64,000 bases of DNA, taken from Sipunculus nudus (taxonomy: Eukaryota; Annelida; Sipuncula; Golfingiida; Sipunculidae). The notes under the pieces are model-generated. The model was not told the origin of the DNA. It saw only the letters and a program-made list of their open reading frames with translations, and searched no databases. Positions 1-10,969 of this stretch are shown here, piece by piece (position 1 is the first letter of the stretch; each line of letters starts with the position of its first letter). A program made the position numbers and the translations under genes. Where the stretch lies: assembly GCA_026874595.1 (NCBI GenBank), contig CM049317.1, positions 64,686,118-64,750,117 on the forward strand, given 5' to 3'.

Positions 1-120
1 TACCTGGTTTTGATAAAACCTGCCAGAGTTAATACTTTTCAATCGTAGCAGACTGCAGTAGCCCAGACGAGGAGGGAATATTTGGCCATGTAAACAAAGC
101 GACACCCATGTGTCACAAAA

Positions 121-198
121 ATGACCCCGAAAATCGTATGTTGTTATTGCTTCCGGTGCATTTATCATTGGAGTGACAGAACCACCGGAAAGGAAAAG
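121..198 (+). CDS. Possible plus-strand first exon (weak candidate)
   Basis: An ATG at 121 opens 26 codons ending exactly at a strong splice donor (AAG then GTAAGTATG at 199). The peptide has several cysteines and no recognisable domain. No continuing plus-strand exon was found in the window, so it may be a 5' leader exon or chance. The donor match is the only real evidence. Confidence 0.18.
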
Positions 199-524
199 GT
201 AAGTATGTCAAACTGTTGGAAGTTTTATTTATCAAGAAGATTTCTTATAGTTTCAAAATCGGAAAAAATGAACTATAAATGTTGAAACGTATGTGAAAGA
301 TTGAAGCGAAGCCATCGAGGAGGATCATACATTTAGTCATGCTATGTTTTGCCGTAGTTATGCCGTGACTAACGGTTGTAAGAACGAAATATTATGTGAA
401 ATATATTTTATCCATTTATTAACATAGCAGAAAGCACACTTATAAGAAAACTTGGGTCAAAGTGGACACAACTGTTTACATCTTGTAATTAACATTTTTG
501 TTGAAATATATTTGAGTAAATTCG

Positions 525-1030
525 GCATGCCTTTCATGTGACGGCAGGGTTGTGGGTTCTCGTCCCGTTTACACCACCTTTCGTGTGCCGGCAAGGTTGT
601 AGGTTTTCGTCCCGGTAACAACGCCTTTCATGTAACGGCAAGGTTGTGGGTTTTCGGTCGATAACACCGTTTTTCATGTGACGTCCAGGTTGTGGGTTTT
701 CGTCCTGTTAACATCGCCTTTCATGTAACGGCAAGGTTGTGGGGTTAGTTCCGTTATCACCGTCTTTCATGTAACGGCAAGGCTGTTGGTTTTACGTCCC
801 GTTAACCCCGCCTTTAGTGGACGGTAAGGTTGTAGGTTTTCGTCTCGTTTATGCCACCTTTCGTGTGATGGCACGGTCTTTGGTTCTCGTACCGTTTACA
901 CTGCCTTTCATGTGACGGCAAGGTTGTGTGTCTTCGTCCCCGTGAAACGGCGAGGTTGTTGGTTTTACGTCCCGTTCACCCCGCCTTTAGTGGACGGTAA
1001 GGTTGTGTGTTCTCGCCCATTGACACCGTA
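525..1030. repeat. Degenerate tandem repeat, about 47-bp unit
   Basis: Around ten diverged copies of a unit containing CTTTCATGTGACGGCAAGG, then TTGTGGGTTTTCGTCCCGTT and AACACCG. The 85-codon open frame at 912-1169 runs through this array into unique DNA and has no protein-like signal. Confidence 0.8.
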
Positions 1031-2859
1031 TTTCGTGGTAACATTCCTTTACTACAAAGGTGCGCCCTCTCCACCAAATATTAGGTACTGGTTATTGCAG
1101 CAGACAAATGAGGAAAGGATAAGCTTGCTGTGTTTATGTGGGCATGGGCATGAGTTGTATGCTCCTTAGGTATCCAAGAAAAACTAAAAGGACGAACATG
1201 CCTACGACCAGAAAAACAAAGTGTAAAGTGGGATGAGACTCTCTGAGTGATATCAAACTATATCTTCACCTTGTTTTAGCTAAGCTGACTGTAAGAACAT
1301 GATTTGAGTACCCTATACGTTAGATTAACACAAATCGTAGCAGTTGAACGTAGGAACTTCTATCTTACCATGGGAGGGAGTTCCTTAGAAACCCTTTTTG
1401 GTCACCCTAAATAATATGGTTGTAATCTATTTAGTAATGACTTTTGGCAAGATGAAAGCTTTTGAGTATTATGAAAGAACATTCTACCCATTGTTTAGGG
1501 TTTCGTAACAAATGTTTTCGCCAATCATAATATCAATACTTAAAACATGCATCTCCTGTATGTCTAATTCAGATGAGCATCATGGCCCAGTTTTGCATCA
1601 TATGTCATTCTAAAATAATTAAATTTAATAATAATTAATGATATTCTTCACCCCTACATATCCGCGCTAACCTTTAAACTTTATTTACGTTTTTCTCAAC
1701 ATATATCTTATACATGCACATAAAAACCATTTTCAAGAGCACATTATTGTTTCCTAAACTGATAAGTAAAGGACCATTAGGATCCTGGCTCTCATAAAAT
1801 TTATTATATCATGATAAAAAATCAAGTGATTTGCTATGTATTATTCTATCCATTAAGATGATGTTGAAAAGATTACTTTTAATATTAAGATGTGGTGTTT
1901 ATGATTCCCATTCAGAGCAATGTGATTGAATTAATAATGATGCTGCGCTGATATCTCGCCCGTGTCTCCGGTTTGTACTTTATACAATATAACTAAGGAA
2001 GGGTTCTTTTTTGCCGGATACAGTTAGTTATTAAGGACTCATTCAATGTACGCGATATCAGGACGATATGGGGTAAGACGCAGCTTAATGTCTCTGGAGC
2101 TGAAGGTCTCTGGTCCGAACCCCACCGGTGCCTCAGTGGCATAATAGTGTAATATCGTTGAACCTCGGAGATATCCTCTGTCTTAACGACAGGTTATGAC
2201 TTCTGGATTATTCCTAGCATCGTGCATATAAAACCGTAAATTCCAGAAGGCTTAATAATAATATGTCGTTCTTATCAGATAGATACCTTCATCCCCATTC
2301 AAAAGACAGTACCTACCATTGCAGAGGCCATGGACATATCTTTTAAAAAAACACACACAGCATATACATTAACACTGATGAAAGCTGTTACTTGCATCAA
2401 AAAGGGGACAGACATTTAAAGGTATATGGTAGCATGACATAGTGTTACTGAACCTCAATCAAGAAAATAAGCTAAAACTTGACGGATAAAAAATCCGAAA
2501 TATACTTTTTGACAAGGAAATAGTAGAAGCACTATATATGTACTGTAGAACCTAATGGCTTGAAAGTCGCTCCGGCTCTTTTCATAAGGTCAGCTATTAC
2601 GGAATACGCATACAGGAACATCTGTACTTAATTGGATATATGTGCACTAACGATAAGGAATATGAAGCAGAGTAGCGTTACCTGGAACCACATACAGCTA
2701 TTATCGCCCGGTAATATATCGCTTTACAAACATTTAATATACTTGGTTTTCATTCCTTTATTTGATAAACTGAGCCTTCATACCTTCATAACTTCTGATT
2801 ATCAAGCATAATATACGTTATAACTACAATCAAGATCAAAACGTGGCTAGTAAGTATAT
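1031..2859. other. No gene seen; AT-rich intergenic DNA
   Basis: No convincing exon on either strand. A short GC-richer patch near 2060-2150 contains TGGTCCGAACCCCACC, which resembles a pol III B box, but no matching A box was found, so no RNA gene is called. Confidence 0.5.
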
Positions 2860-3300
2860 TCACGATCTAATCAAAGAGTTTTTAGTAAAGTTAAATCAGA
2901 TTCGATGAATATGTAATACCTATAGTCACGATGTATTCATAAGATATACCTACAGTGAATATCAAAGCATTGTAATTACATTCACGATCTAGCTAATATG
3001 TGTATAACAAAGTCGTGTCACAACCTACTAATATGTTATACCTATAGTCAAGAACTATTCATAAGATATAACAACAGTCAATATTTAAGCATTGTGTGTA
3101 AGTACATTAACGATATTGTGAAAAAAGTATATAACAAAGTAGTGTTACAATCTGCCATTATGTTTTACCTGTAGCCATGAACTACTCATTAGATTAAACA
3201 ACAGTTCAGATAAATTCACGATCTCGTTAAAAGGTATATAACATAGCAGTGTCACAATTTACCAATAGGATAAAGCTACAGTCAACCATAAAGGATTAAC
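2860..3300. repeat. Imperfect tandem repeat with TACCTACAGTCAAGATC-like motif
   Basis: About four diverged copies of a roughly 110-120-bp unit. Recurring pieces are ACATTCACGATCT, TATAACAAAGTAGTGTCACAA and TATACCTATAGTCAAGA. Related motifs recur near 11.5-11.9 kb and 15.9 kb, so this is a dispersed family as well as a local array. Confidence 0.6.
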
Positions 3301-3660
3301 TAAAGTCAAATTAATCCAGTCAGAGGTATATTAACATTTGATAATTTTTTAAACTGCAAAATGTAACAAGTGATCCAAGGCGTAACAAATGGAGAGCAAC
3401 CATTAACTATCCAAGGCTTCCCCTAAAATGCTCCATGCAGTCTATTTACTCATCTGGAAATAAAAACAGGACATTGTAATTGTCTATGCAGATGGATTTA
3501 AGGGAGACAGTTGTATTCTGAAAGAACATAATATATTTATCGAGTTATACGCAAAATACTAAACATAGCACAAAACGCATCTCCGATAAATTAGCAACTT
3601 CCCCACATAATATAATACATAATATTGAAGAATCCATAAAAAAGATCAATCATGTGATAC

Positions 3661-3985
3661 CTGTTTGCAAATTTTGGGGATACGCACCAATATGTATGTC
3701 CAGGACCCTTCTTCAATAGCAAAGTAGCCGAAAGTCTTTACGATTTTGACGCAGCGAACCTTCAATTGTAAGAGAATCAAAATATTCAGCATATTCCACA
3801 TCACGTATGCAACAGGGCAAGAGTAAGGGTACTCCATTGGTCTAGTAAAAATGGTAAAGGTAAAGATGGGGTTTTTTACTCTGGTAGCACCAACGATATC
3901 AGTCTCAACCGTCTTTACAATTTGGCTTCCAGTTGTTTCGGACTTGTTGATTCCTTGGTAGTATACAATCCAAGCAGCCATATCA
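3661..3985 (-). CDS. Orphan candidate exon, unknown protein
   Basis: A minus-strand open frame of about 107 codons starts at an ATG (3979-3981, context CCTGATATGG) and runs into a good donor (AAACAG then GTATCAC, phase 0) at 3661/3660. The peptide has N-glycosylation potential (NKSET), Cys residues and hydrophobic strands (e.g. NPIFTFTIFTRP, MLNILILLQL). I do not recognise a family. An in-frame TGA lies just upstream, and a SINE abuts the 5' side, so it could be a first exon, an exon with a weak AAG acceptor near 3988, or chance. It lies downstream, on the same strand, of the TSP1/lipase-like gene and could be its continuation, but no phase-matched acceptor supports this. Confidence 0.3.
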
Positions 3986-4004
3986 GGTCTTATAAGGGTA
4001 TTCG

Positions 4005-4175
4005 TTCAACATTAATTGACACCCATTCATTCCTGGGTCGAGAGGGCGCACCCTTGTGGTCAACACTTTAGCTGGGAGTTTTAGCGGGATTGAAACCTTG
4101 GGGACATGAAACCTTGCGGCCACATATCCAGCGCTCTCTCCATTACGCCACCACACTCCACTTAGTCTTACTTGT
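4005..4175 (-). mobile_element. tRNA-derived SINE
   Basis: On the minus strand there is an A-box-like segment (TGGCGTAATGGAGAGAGCGC), then a B-box-like segment (AAGGTTTCAATCCCGC), followed by the trailing sequence CCCAGGAATGAATGGGTG. This is the layout of a tRNA-derived SINE head and body. It abuts the candidate exon at 3661-3985. Confidence 0.6.
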
Positions 4176-4239
4176 TTAATCCATGAAGATAGTTTGTGCA
4201 ATAAGGATCTCCCTGGCCACATGTGAAAACGTACGGGAA

Positions 4240-4855
4240 ATAAAATTACCCCTCAATCAATCAGTCAGGGAACCATTTAAGATTATCCTTACACAACAAA
4301 CATCAAAAAGAAAGTTCGTGTTCTAATGATTAACTGATTCTTTGATAAAAAGAAGTAAGGCAAATGAAGACCTTGACAGTGCTGTTATTTGTGCCATGGC
4401 CCTGATGTTATTTTTTTGGGAGGGGTTAGAGTGTCTGATATTAAAAGGTAAATAAAAGATATATGACATACGATATTTTACGCACATATGAAACCAGTTT
4501 TTGGTTAACGTGCTCATGGTATGGTATAGAAATAACTAAACTGCAATCACTCACAGATAAATAAAAATTATAATTAAAGAGAATGATAATAATATTCAAA
4601 GTCAGAGGATGTTGTTCTTATAGGTGAAATTACAAAGAAAGATATATGTAAATATTCTTTCAGACGCAACAAGAAAAAGGTTATTGAACAGCAAGAGAAT
4701 AATTAACCATTGAAGAAAGTAATGATTATTAAAAAAGAAAAATATGAAGTTGAAAAAGATTTCACAATGCAGTATACTAGGAATTTTTTGTAAATGTATA
4801 TATTGAAGCTTTATACATATATAACATATGGATATATAAATATATAATATATACA

Positions 4856-4905
<50 letters not shown>

Positions 4906-5032
4906 CTATATAATGGTATAGTCGTGTTTTTGCATATAGTCGAGGTGAAGTAACTAATTGTTGCATGTAGTGATTTTTATATTTTATATATTCCGGTTTA
5001 AAAATTTAAGCAATAGCGATGTTGATTTTACA

Positions 5033-5088
<56 letters not shown>

Positions 5089-5590
5089 GAACGATATAAT
5101 TACGAGATAATTACGACTGCACGTGTGCAAAGTGGTCGTTTATGAAAATTCTTATCTAGGTCGAACTTCCAGGCTTCAATATAACACGCCGATGTTTAAC
5201 ATGTATCAGTGTGTACTACTGCATATCTTTAATGTGTATCATAACAGAAAGTTTTACTTTGCAGAGGTCCCTTATAAAGAATGTTTGTATTTTGTAAATA
5301 AAAAGAAACAAAAATAAAAAAAAAATATTCATAACAAAAATAAATATACATGTACACATACGTAATGCCTAACGATAAACAGATAATTACACTAAAGGCA
5401 ATACAAAAACTTCCTACTGAATACATATTGAACATAAAATGTGGCACATTACGTGCACCAGAGACATGTGAAACTTAAAATGTTGAAAGCACTGTGTTGA
5501 GAATATCAGTGGATGTTAATTCTTCACAAATTAGTGCAAACTAGTTTGTCGATAGGTCACGCATGCAGAGCGCATGGTACAGGCGGTCAA
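4240..5590. repeat. Gene-free AT-rich stretch with two (TA)n arrays
   Basis: Two long (TA)n microsatellites lie at about 4863-4900 and 5035-5087. Small open frames here are low-complexity AT translations with no domain signal. Confidence 0.6.
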
Positions 5591-5599
5591 TTCATCTTC

Positions 5600-6580
5600 C
5601 AGGGCTCACATCTGCTTCATCAGCTTGGTGCTGTTCTGCTGCTGCAAGAGTCCCTTAAGGTCAGAGGCCCATGACGCAAATGTAGCAACTTTCTTTGGCG
5701 TCGCGGCAGGTGAGACGTCACCGGGTGCAGTCTCAGTGTTGGAGGTATCATCCTAGTTGTGCTGCTGTGCTTGTAGGTTTTCTACAATGCGTGATTCCCA
5801 GCCTTAGAGTTAGAATCCGTGGTTTTGAGGACCGTGGCGATATCAGCTTATATTTCGGCATAAGTGATGACATCAGCAGAAATATCTATTCCTTGGCAAT
5901 CTCAAACAACACTTTTCATAATGCCCTTCCGGTGCTGAATCCTGTCGTGATGGATAATACTCTGGTCCGGCGTTTGTAGTATTGACGTGGTGTTGGCAGG
6001 CAGGAATACGCCTTGACATGCTACAAATCATCAACGAAGGTTTAATGACGTGAGCCATTCTGTGTAGACATGGCTCTTCATTCATCCTTTACGGTTTGCC
6101 TCGTAAGTCACACACAGGTGCGTGATAGAAATGTTTTGAAAGCACCTGGGATTCTCGGCAGGACCGATGACGAGTCTGCGTTCAAATTCACCCAGCGCGT
6201 TGCAGGATAGCATGATTGTGATTCTGTCCTTGGACCGTTTGCCGCCTGTGCATAAATCGCCACGAGTCCGATCGGGCAAGACACGGGGAAAAACCCGCGC
6301 GCCACACCATGTTGAAATGTTTCCGAGCAGCATACCCTTCATCAGAGGGTAACCTATCCTTCGAGTCCTCTACAGTAGTGTCATTTTTCTGTCTCCTTGT
6401 ACGTTGTCCTCATATGCAGTCACATACTTAGCTCTCCGCTTGAGTATGGCGTGCACTTGTGATTTACCAACACTGAGACGGTTGGCGCTGCCCTGGTGAT
6501 ACCGCCTTAATTAACGCCACACATTCTCCTTCAAGGAGAGCTCTTTCCGAGACAGGTCACACAACAGCAAGCAAATTAAA
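5600..6580 (-). pseudogene. Decayed pogo/Tigger-type DNA transposase
   Basis: On the minus strand, pieces of a CENP-B/Tigger transposase appear in order but in shifting frames. Near 6470-6570 is the N-terminal helix-turn-helix (LSLKENV, then VGKSQVHAILKRRAKYV). Near 6110-6310 is the DDE_1 core (FPRVLPDRT, GGKRSKDRITIML, PRCFQNISI). After it come YEANRKG and, near 5900-6010, the segment before the last catalytic acid (FLPANTTSILQTPDQSI). Stops and frameshifts interrupt every segment, including TGA right after EANRKG, and the part between the HTH and DDE core is mostly missing. This is established family knowledge applied to visible motifs; terminal inverted repeats were not located. It cannot make a working transposase. 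Confidence 0.85.
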
Positions 6581-6919
6581 CGTTAACCGAATCCGTATAG
6601 AATGACTTAACCTGACAGCAATCTATCTGATAAGCAAAAACGTGTGGGATTTACCACATGCAAGCTTTATAAATACATTTTACTTACTGCTTAATGCTCA
6701 ATTTAATGTATGAACACAATTAGGATTTACTAGGTCGTTAATTGGACCGAGTAAGATCGAACAATATGTGATGAGTAGACATACTAAGAACTCGCCCCCG
6801 CACTAAAGGTAGTTGTAATACATGGCATTTCTGAGGGGCAATTAGCATCGCTAGGTTATACAAGAGCCCAAGACCCCTGGAAAGTTAGCCAGACAGACGG
6901 GCACATGTAGTAAACTTTC

Positions 6920-7175
6920 AGCTGGTTACCCTCTTTGTCCTTTCACGGATGCCTCAGTGAATTTCGACTCGGACACTAAGGAAGATATGCAGGACCAGAT
7001 TAACACTCGGGTTTGGAAACCATGTTACCCTCTTTGATATATCACATACGCCTCAATGAGTCTCGGCGCGAACACTAAGTCAGGAAGGTATGCGAGACTT
7101 AATGTGTTGCCCTTTCTGATCTATCATTATGGCGTTTGTGACAAGGCGCGGCCATTCACTCGTGACAAATGTTAT
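6920..7175. repeat. Short tandem repeat, about 110-bp unit
   Basis: Three diverged copies beginning GTTACCCTCTTTG (or TTGCCCTTTCTG), then a TATCACA-like stretch, GCCTCA(G/A)TGA, and CGGACACTAAG / CGAACACTAAG. No coding potential. Confidence 0.6.
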
Positions 7176-7356
7176 TACAGTTATTTTCGGTGGTGGTTGC
7201 ATTAGCGGGGACGCATTAGCGCTGGGGTCAGGATATCTGCCTGTAATTCTTAAGTCGTGGGTGGTCGTGATTTGGGGTCATTTATAAACGTAAATAGCAC
7301 TAAACGTTTTCAGGACAAAGAAAAATGTGGGGAGGTAGCACGGCTGGTCTACACTC

Positions 7357-7390
<34 letters not shown>

Positions 7391-7792
7391 ATATTATATA
7401 GTATATGTTGTTATTATATTTTTGTAGGTGACAAAATAAGCTATACCTACGTAAATGTTGCTAGAGGAGGGATATTCATCACAAATCACATCCGTCGAAA
7501 TACTTACCCAAGACCACAAACTTTTTTGTGAGCAATGTGAAACTTTGATCTGGCACTGGGTGTACTTGATAGAATTGGCAAACATTATCAGGTACAGAGA
7601 ACTGTTCCAGATTTCCCCTGAAATAAAAATAGTGTGAAAAAATACCTCACATCTTTTAATGTAATCAGGTTTCCTATTGTTCATACAAAATTATTAATAA
7701 TCGAAGCAAACCGGCAGGTCTGCAGGAAAAATTTGACGTTCTCGAATTTTATCTAATTTCAACTTTGACACGTCTGACAGAAATTGTTTTTT

Positions 7793-8034
7793 TTATAATT
7801 TTACCATCCTTCTTGTTCCATATGAATTGTAATAAAAACAAAAATCGAGCCTATCATCATTCATTAATATTATATTCGAGTCACCTTCGTCATCTTTGAT
7901 TACAAAATTTACGAAGTTGGCAATCCTTGGCGGTTTCTGTTTTCGGCTATTGATTTCAATGGTGTCAATGAAAACAGGCTTCTTTTGTGGCGAAAAATCA
8001 ATGTCAGGCTGGCACTGATAGACGCTGCCTATAG
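7793..8034 (-). CDS. Last visible exon of the lipase-like gene
   Basis: Acceptor TTTTTCAG at 8035-8042, phase 1, joined to the G left by the previous exon. It encodes YQCQPDIDFSP, FIDTIEIN and RLDFCFYYNSY, and ends in TAA at 7793. An alternative donor (ATG then GTAAAA) lies just before the stop, so it may not be the true terminal exon. No AATAAA was seen close downstream. Confidence 0.6.
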
Positions 8035-10609
8035 CTGAAAAAGTGCAATATTTCCAAAATGAAATAATCAAACCGTAATCTTTCATCGGCTAAAGCAAGT
8101 AGTATTATTATAGTTATATCTAGTATCTGGATGGCTGAATGGTAAAACGCTCGGCCCTCCCCGCTTGCGATCTGGGTTCGATTCCCGGCTTGGCTATGAG
8201 AGTGGGTTGTGGTGGCCCGTCCAAGTCCTGTGGTTTTTCTCCGGGTCCTCGGGTTTCTTACACCTTTATTGACTTCCGAGCGCCAACATCCGAGCCATGG
8301 GAGTGCCTCGTAAATAATTGTATAATCCAAAAACAAATAAAGTTTATTATATATCGAATATTGGTATTGCTGTTGTGTGTTATGTGAACAGGCAGAAAGG
8401 GAGAAGTATCCGATGTCGGAAGAGTAATTGCCTAATGGAGGTAATTAGAAGAAAATGATGAGAATACGTGATATCAAAATTTACACTAATGAGAAAACTA
8501 AATCTGAGATAAAGAATAATAACCATTAGATCAATATTAGATAATATATGAGATATTGTAATATATATACACTATATAAATTAGTTTAGTAAGAGAAAAA
8601 GCATAACTTTAGGCTTAAAAGTTATCTATAAACTTCTAGCTGTGAAAAAGATTTCGATATATTTTACATCAAATGATTTACCTGTTATCCGCTGTAGTTC
8701 CTTCAAGCGATTCATAATTATTAGTCGGTTTCCCAAAGACAGAGCAATGGTCACGGCTTCTCCAACACCGATAAAATGGATACTGTCAGGTTTATGTTTT
8801 CTGAATGTAACCATTTTAGATAGCTTGAAAACGTTTCTGCGAACTGTTACACACATAAGATATGAGTTGTCTAACACAGAATCCTGCCAGTCAGTAATGC
8901 CTATCACATCTGCTTTCTGAAATGGATTGAACACACAGAAACTAGGAATCAAAATCACCTGGTGCCGATCCGATTTTTCCTATTAAGAGGACACATGCAT
9001 CATAAGTATTAGTATTTAATATTGGTCATTGCTATGAAACGAATAAATTACCCAATGTCGCTTTGCATATACAAAATTTAATCCAATAGTTTGAGGTTTT
9101 TGTATATAACGTAAAGGAAATACATGATTGTCACGTAAACCATTCATTACTTGGCGTAGTTCTTGTAGTAGGTACTGGACGCTTTTGTCCAAAGGATCTT
9201 GGGTAACATCCAAAAAGAGAAAAGCTACATGCCGTGCGCCTTTGTAGATTCGTTGTGGTATTTCATCCGGGTACTCGTACCAACCTATGTAATCACTGTA
9301 AGGATACTCGGCATATCTGAACAAAATTTAAGCTAATATTCATCAAATATTTTTTGACCAGCGGGAAGACTATAAATAGATGAAGTAAGATTGAATTTCC
9401 TAGAAATCAATAAGATATATATATAAGAATCTGTAGCATTTATAATTTGTAAAGTTTGGCATTTGTGTATTTTTCATGCGGGATAACTATATTTCTCGAT
9501 CATCGTGGATTAAAAAGTGTGAACAGTCTAAGAGATAAAAAAAATGGAAAAAAGATAAATAAGAAAGATAATTAAAACTAGAATACTCACCTTTTTCGAA
9601 ACATCAATAATGCCACCTCTGAAGAACAGTTTAACGAATTAAATGTACAAATTCAAATTAATACACCAAAGTTATGAAATAAAGTTGTGTATGTGTCAAA
9701 TGACGGGCATTGTTTGCATAACAATAAGAGTTTTGTATACGTGATGCGTCATATATTAAATATAACCTGTTGAAATGGATGTATAGATAAGAAGTATTCT
9801 CAACAGAGCAAAGAAAAATGGAAAGCAACGACGAGAGACTGAGATTACCCTTTCCCGAATGAAAAAAAAAACAAAAAAAAACAGGAATTTCGTATCACGA
9901 TAGAACCGAGATGGAATGTCACAGTTGACACAGAAAATCTGCCACTGACTTTGAATATATTTATCTTGCTAAAAGCAACATGAATGGTGCTGATTTCTTT
10001 TACTCTTGAAAATTTAAGAAATATAATGTAGAAATTTTTAAATAATATAGAATAATATTAAAGGAAATTAAAAATCAAAATAATAAATAATCACCGCCTC
10101 TGGTCTTGCAAGTGGACATCTCTATTTTCTCTGGAGGACACTTGCAGCAAGGTGGAGCTTTCTCCAAATGACGGGTCCTTTCTTTTGTAGTTCCGTTTGC
10201 TCTCCTGACGCATTCCGTCCACGCAGTCCACGAGCCCCATTTACAATCAACGGGACAGCAAGCGTCATTGCATGATTTTGACTCCATCATAAGACAGTTG
10301 GGCGCGCACTGATCTTCAAGAAAAAGCGCTCTCGTGCTCACTGATTCACCACATGTAGCCCTACAGGGTGACCATGATGTCCACGATCCAACAGTACAGT
10401 CAGACTTGCAGCATTTGAAACAACCGCGAGTTGAAGTGTTATATTTCTCACAAACGTTACATTCTGCTTTCGTTGGAGACCTTTCCCTAGTGATTTTCAC
10501 TGCCCCACACGTGTAATCTGGAGGCATTGAGCACTTGCCCCAAAGGCCCCATGACTCCTATACACAGTCGTGTACATTTGAGGCTCGTTCCCTTGACAGC
10601 ATGGGAACA
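7793..10609 (-). CDS. TSP1-repeat protein with catalytically dead lipase-like domain (partial gene)
   Basis: Exons in transcript order: 10609-10095, 9618-9591, 9316-9052, 8958-8682, 8034-7793. Junction phases agree at all four introns (1, 2, 0, 1). The first exon encodes thrombospondin type 1 repeats (WGLWGKC, WTSWSPC, WTAWTEC, many Cys). The later exons line up in order with the pancreatic-lipase family: an N-terminal strand (VALLMFRKR for the usual FLLYTR), WVILIPSF in place of FLIHGF, VIGITDW in place of VIxVDW, IHFIGVGEAV in place of VHLIGHSLGA, RITAIGSV in place of RITGLDPA, and FIDTIEIN in place of FVDVIHT. The nucleophile Ser and acid Asp positions are both replaced, so enzymatic activity is unlikely; insect yolk proteins are a known precedent for dead lipase folds. 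The protein is probably extracellular. The 5' part is missing, and the first listed exon contains a possible frameshift. The lipase assignment is from motif order only. Confidence 0.6.
8122..8340 (+). mobile_element. tRNA-derived SINE, intronic
   Basis: A-box-like TGGCTGAATGGTAAAACGC and a near-perfect B box (GGTTCGATTCC) form a tRNA-like head. The body (GTCCAAGTCCTGTGG, TTTTTCTCCGGGTCCTCGG) resembles the conserved central domain seen in metazoan SINEs, and the 3' end is AAT-rich. It lies antisense in the intron between exons 8682-8958 and 7793-8034. The open frames across it are SINE translations. Confidence 0.8.
8682..8958 (-). CDS. Lipase-like exon with oxyanion/nucleophile region
   Basis: Acceptor GGCACCAG at 8959, phase 0; donor ACAG/GTAAATC, phase 1. 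It encodes VILIPSF, VIGITDW, IHFIGVGEAV (GxSxG site without Ser) and ends with RIT of the RITGLDPA-equivalent strand. Confidence 0.65.
9052..9316 (-). CDS. Lipase-like exon, N-terminal half of domain
   Basis: Acceptor TTTTGTTCAG at 9317, phase 2; donor TGG/GTAATT, phase 0. It encodes an aromatic stretch (YAEYPYSDYIGWYEYP) and a long segment between the first strands, longer than in classical lipases (FLFLDVTQDP, LLQELRQVMNGLRDN). Confidence 0.6.
9591..9618 (-). CDS. 28-nt microexon linking TSP1 and lipase-like parts
   Basis: Bounded by acceptor TGTTCTTCAG and donor GTGAGTATTC. Its 28 nt convert phase 1 to phase 2 exactly as the flanking exons require, and encode EVALLMFRK, which matches the first lipase strand. 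The phase fit is the reason for calling so small an exon. Confidence 0.6.
10095..10609 (-). CDS. Thrombospondin type 1 repeat exon with internal stop or frameshift
   Basis: A strong acceptor (long pyrimidine run then CGTACAG) ends at 10610; the donor GGCG/GTGATT is at 10095/10094, phase 1. The frame from about 10557 to the end encodes three TSP1-like modules: WGLWGKC, then DCTVGSWTSWSPCRATC, then DCKWGSWTAWTEC. Upstream of 10557 the same frame reads HDCV then TAG (10558-10560), although the flanking residues fit a normal TSP1 start. A phase-1 entry at the strong acceptor reads FPCCQGNEPQ, in a different frame. The exon is 515 nt, one short of a multiple of three, so a single-base loss, an assembly error or a weak alternative acceptor at 10558 are all possible. 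Confidence 0.7.
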
Positions 10610-10758
10610 CTGTACGACAAAACAAAGAGGAAAGGGTAAATACAGAACATGCTGTTTTCTTTGTTAACAGCAAATACCGTTTTGTTTGAATGATAGATAT
10701 GAACACTTATGTATGGTGAGGTATGGTTTGGAATAAGACTAATTAGTACGTTTCCAAC

Positions 10759-10966
10759 CTGCAATTCTTATAGCTTTGACATTATTTTCAGTACAAACAT
10801 TTGAATCATAGACGTGTATCCCGTGGGAAACACAAATTGTTTTGATTCTCACGTGCCAAACAAAGCAGGACACAATACCTAATGAACGATTGTCAAAAGA
10901 AACATCAGTGGTGCTGGTTGCGGTGGCATTAAATAAAAACAAAATGGTTGTCACGATTTCTGTGCT
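10759..10966 (-). CDS. Possible upstream exon of the TSP1 gene
   Basis: An open frame with three Cys (IVSCFVWHV, TICVSHGIHVYDSNVC) ends at a phase-1 donor-like GCAG/GTTGGA, compatible with a phase-1 acceptor at 10610. The donor is weak, the acceptor (AATTTAG) would be phase 2, and I recognise no domain. Confidence 0.25.
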
Positions 10967-10969
10967 AAA

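Noticed and set aside
8150-8200. Possible true tRNA gene (B box GGTTCGATTCC)
   Set aside because: The segment does not fold as a full cloverleaf by eye and is followed by a SINE body.
8139-8387. Open frame of 82 codons, plus strand
   Set aside because: It is translation of the tRNA-derived SINE, not a gene.
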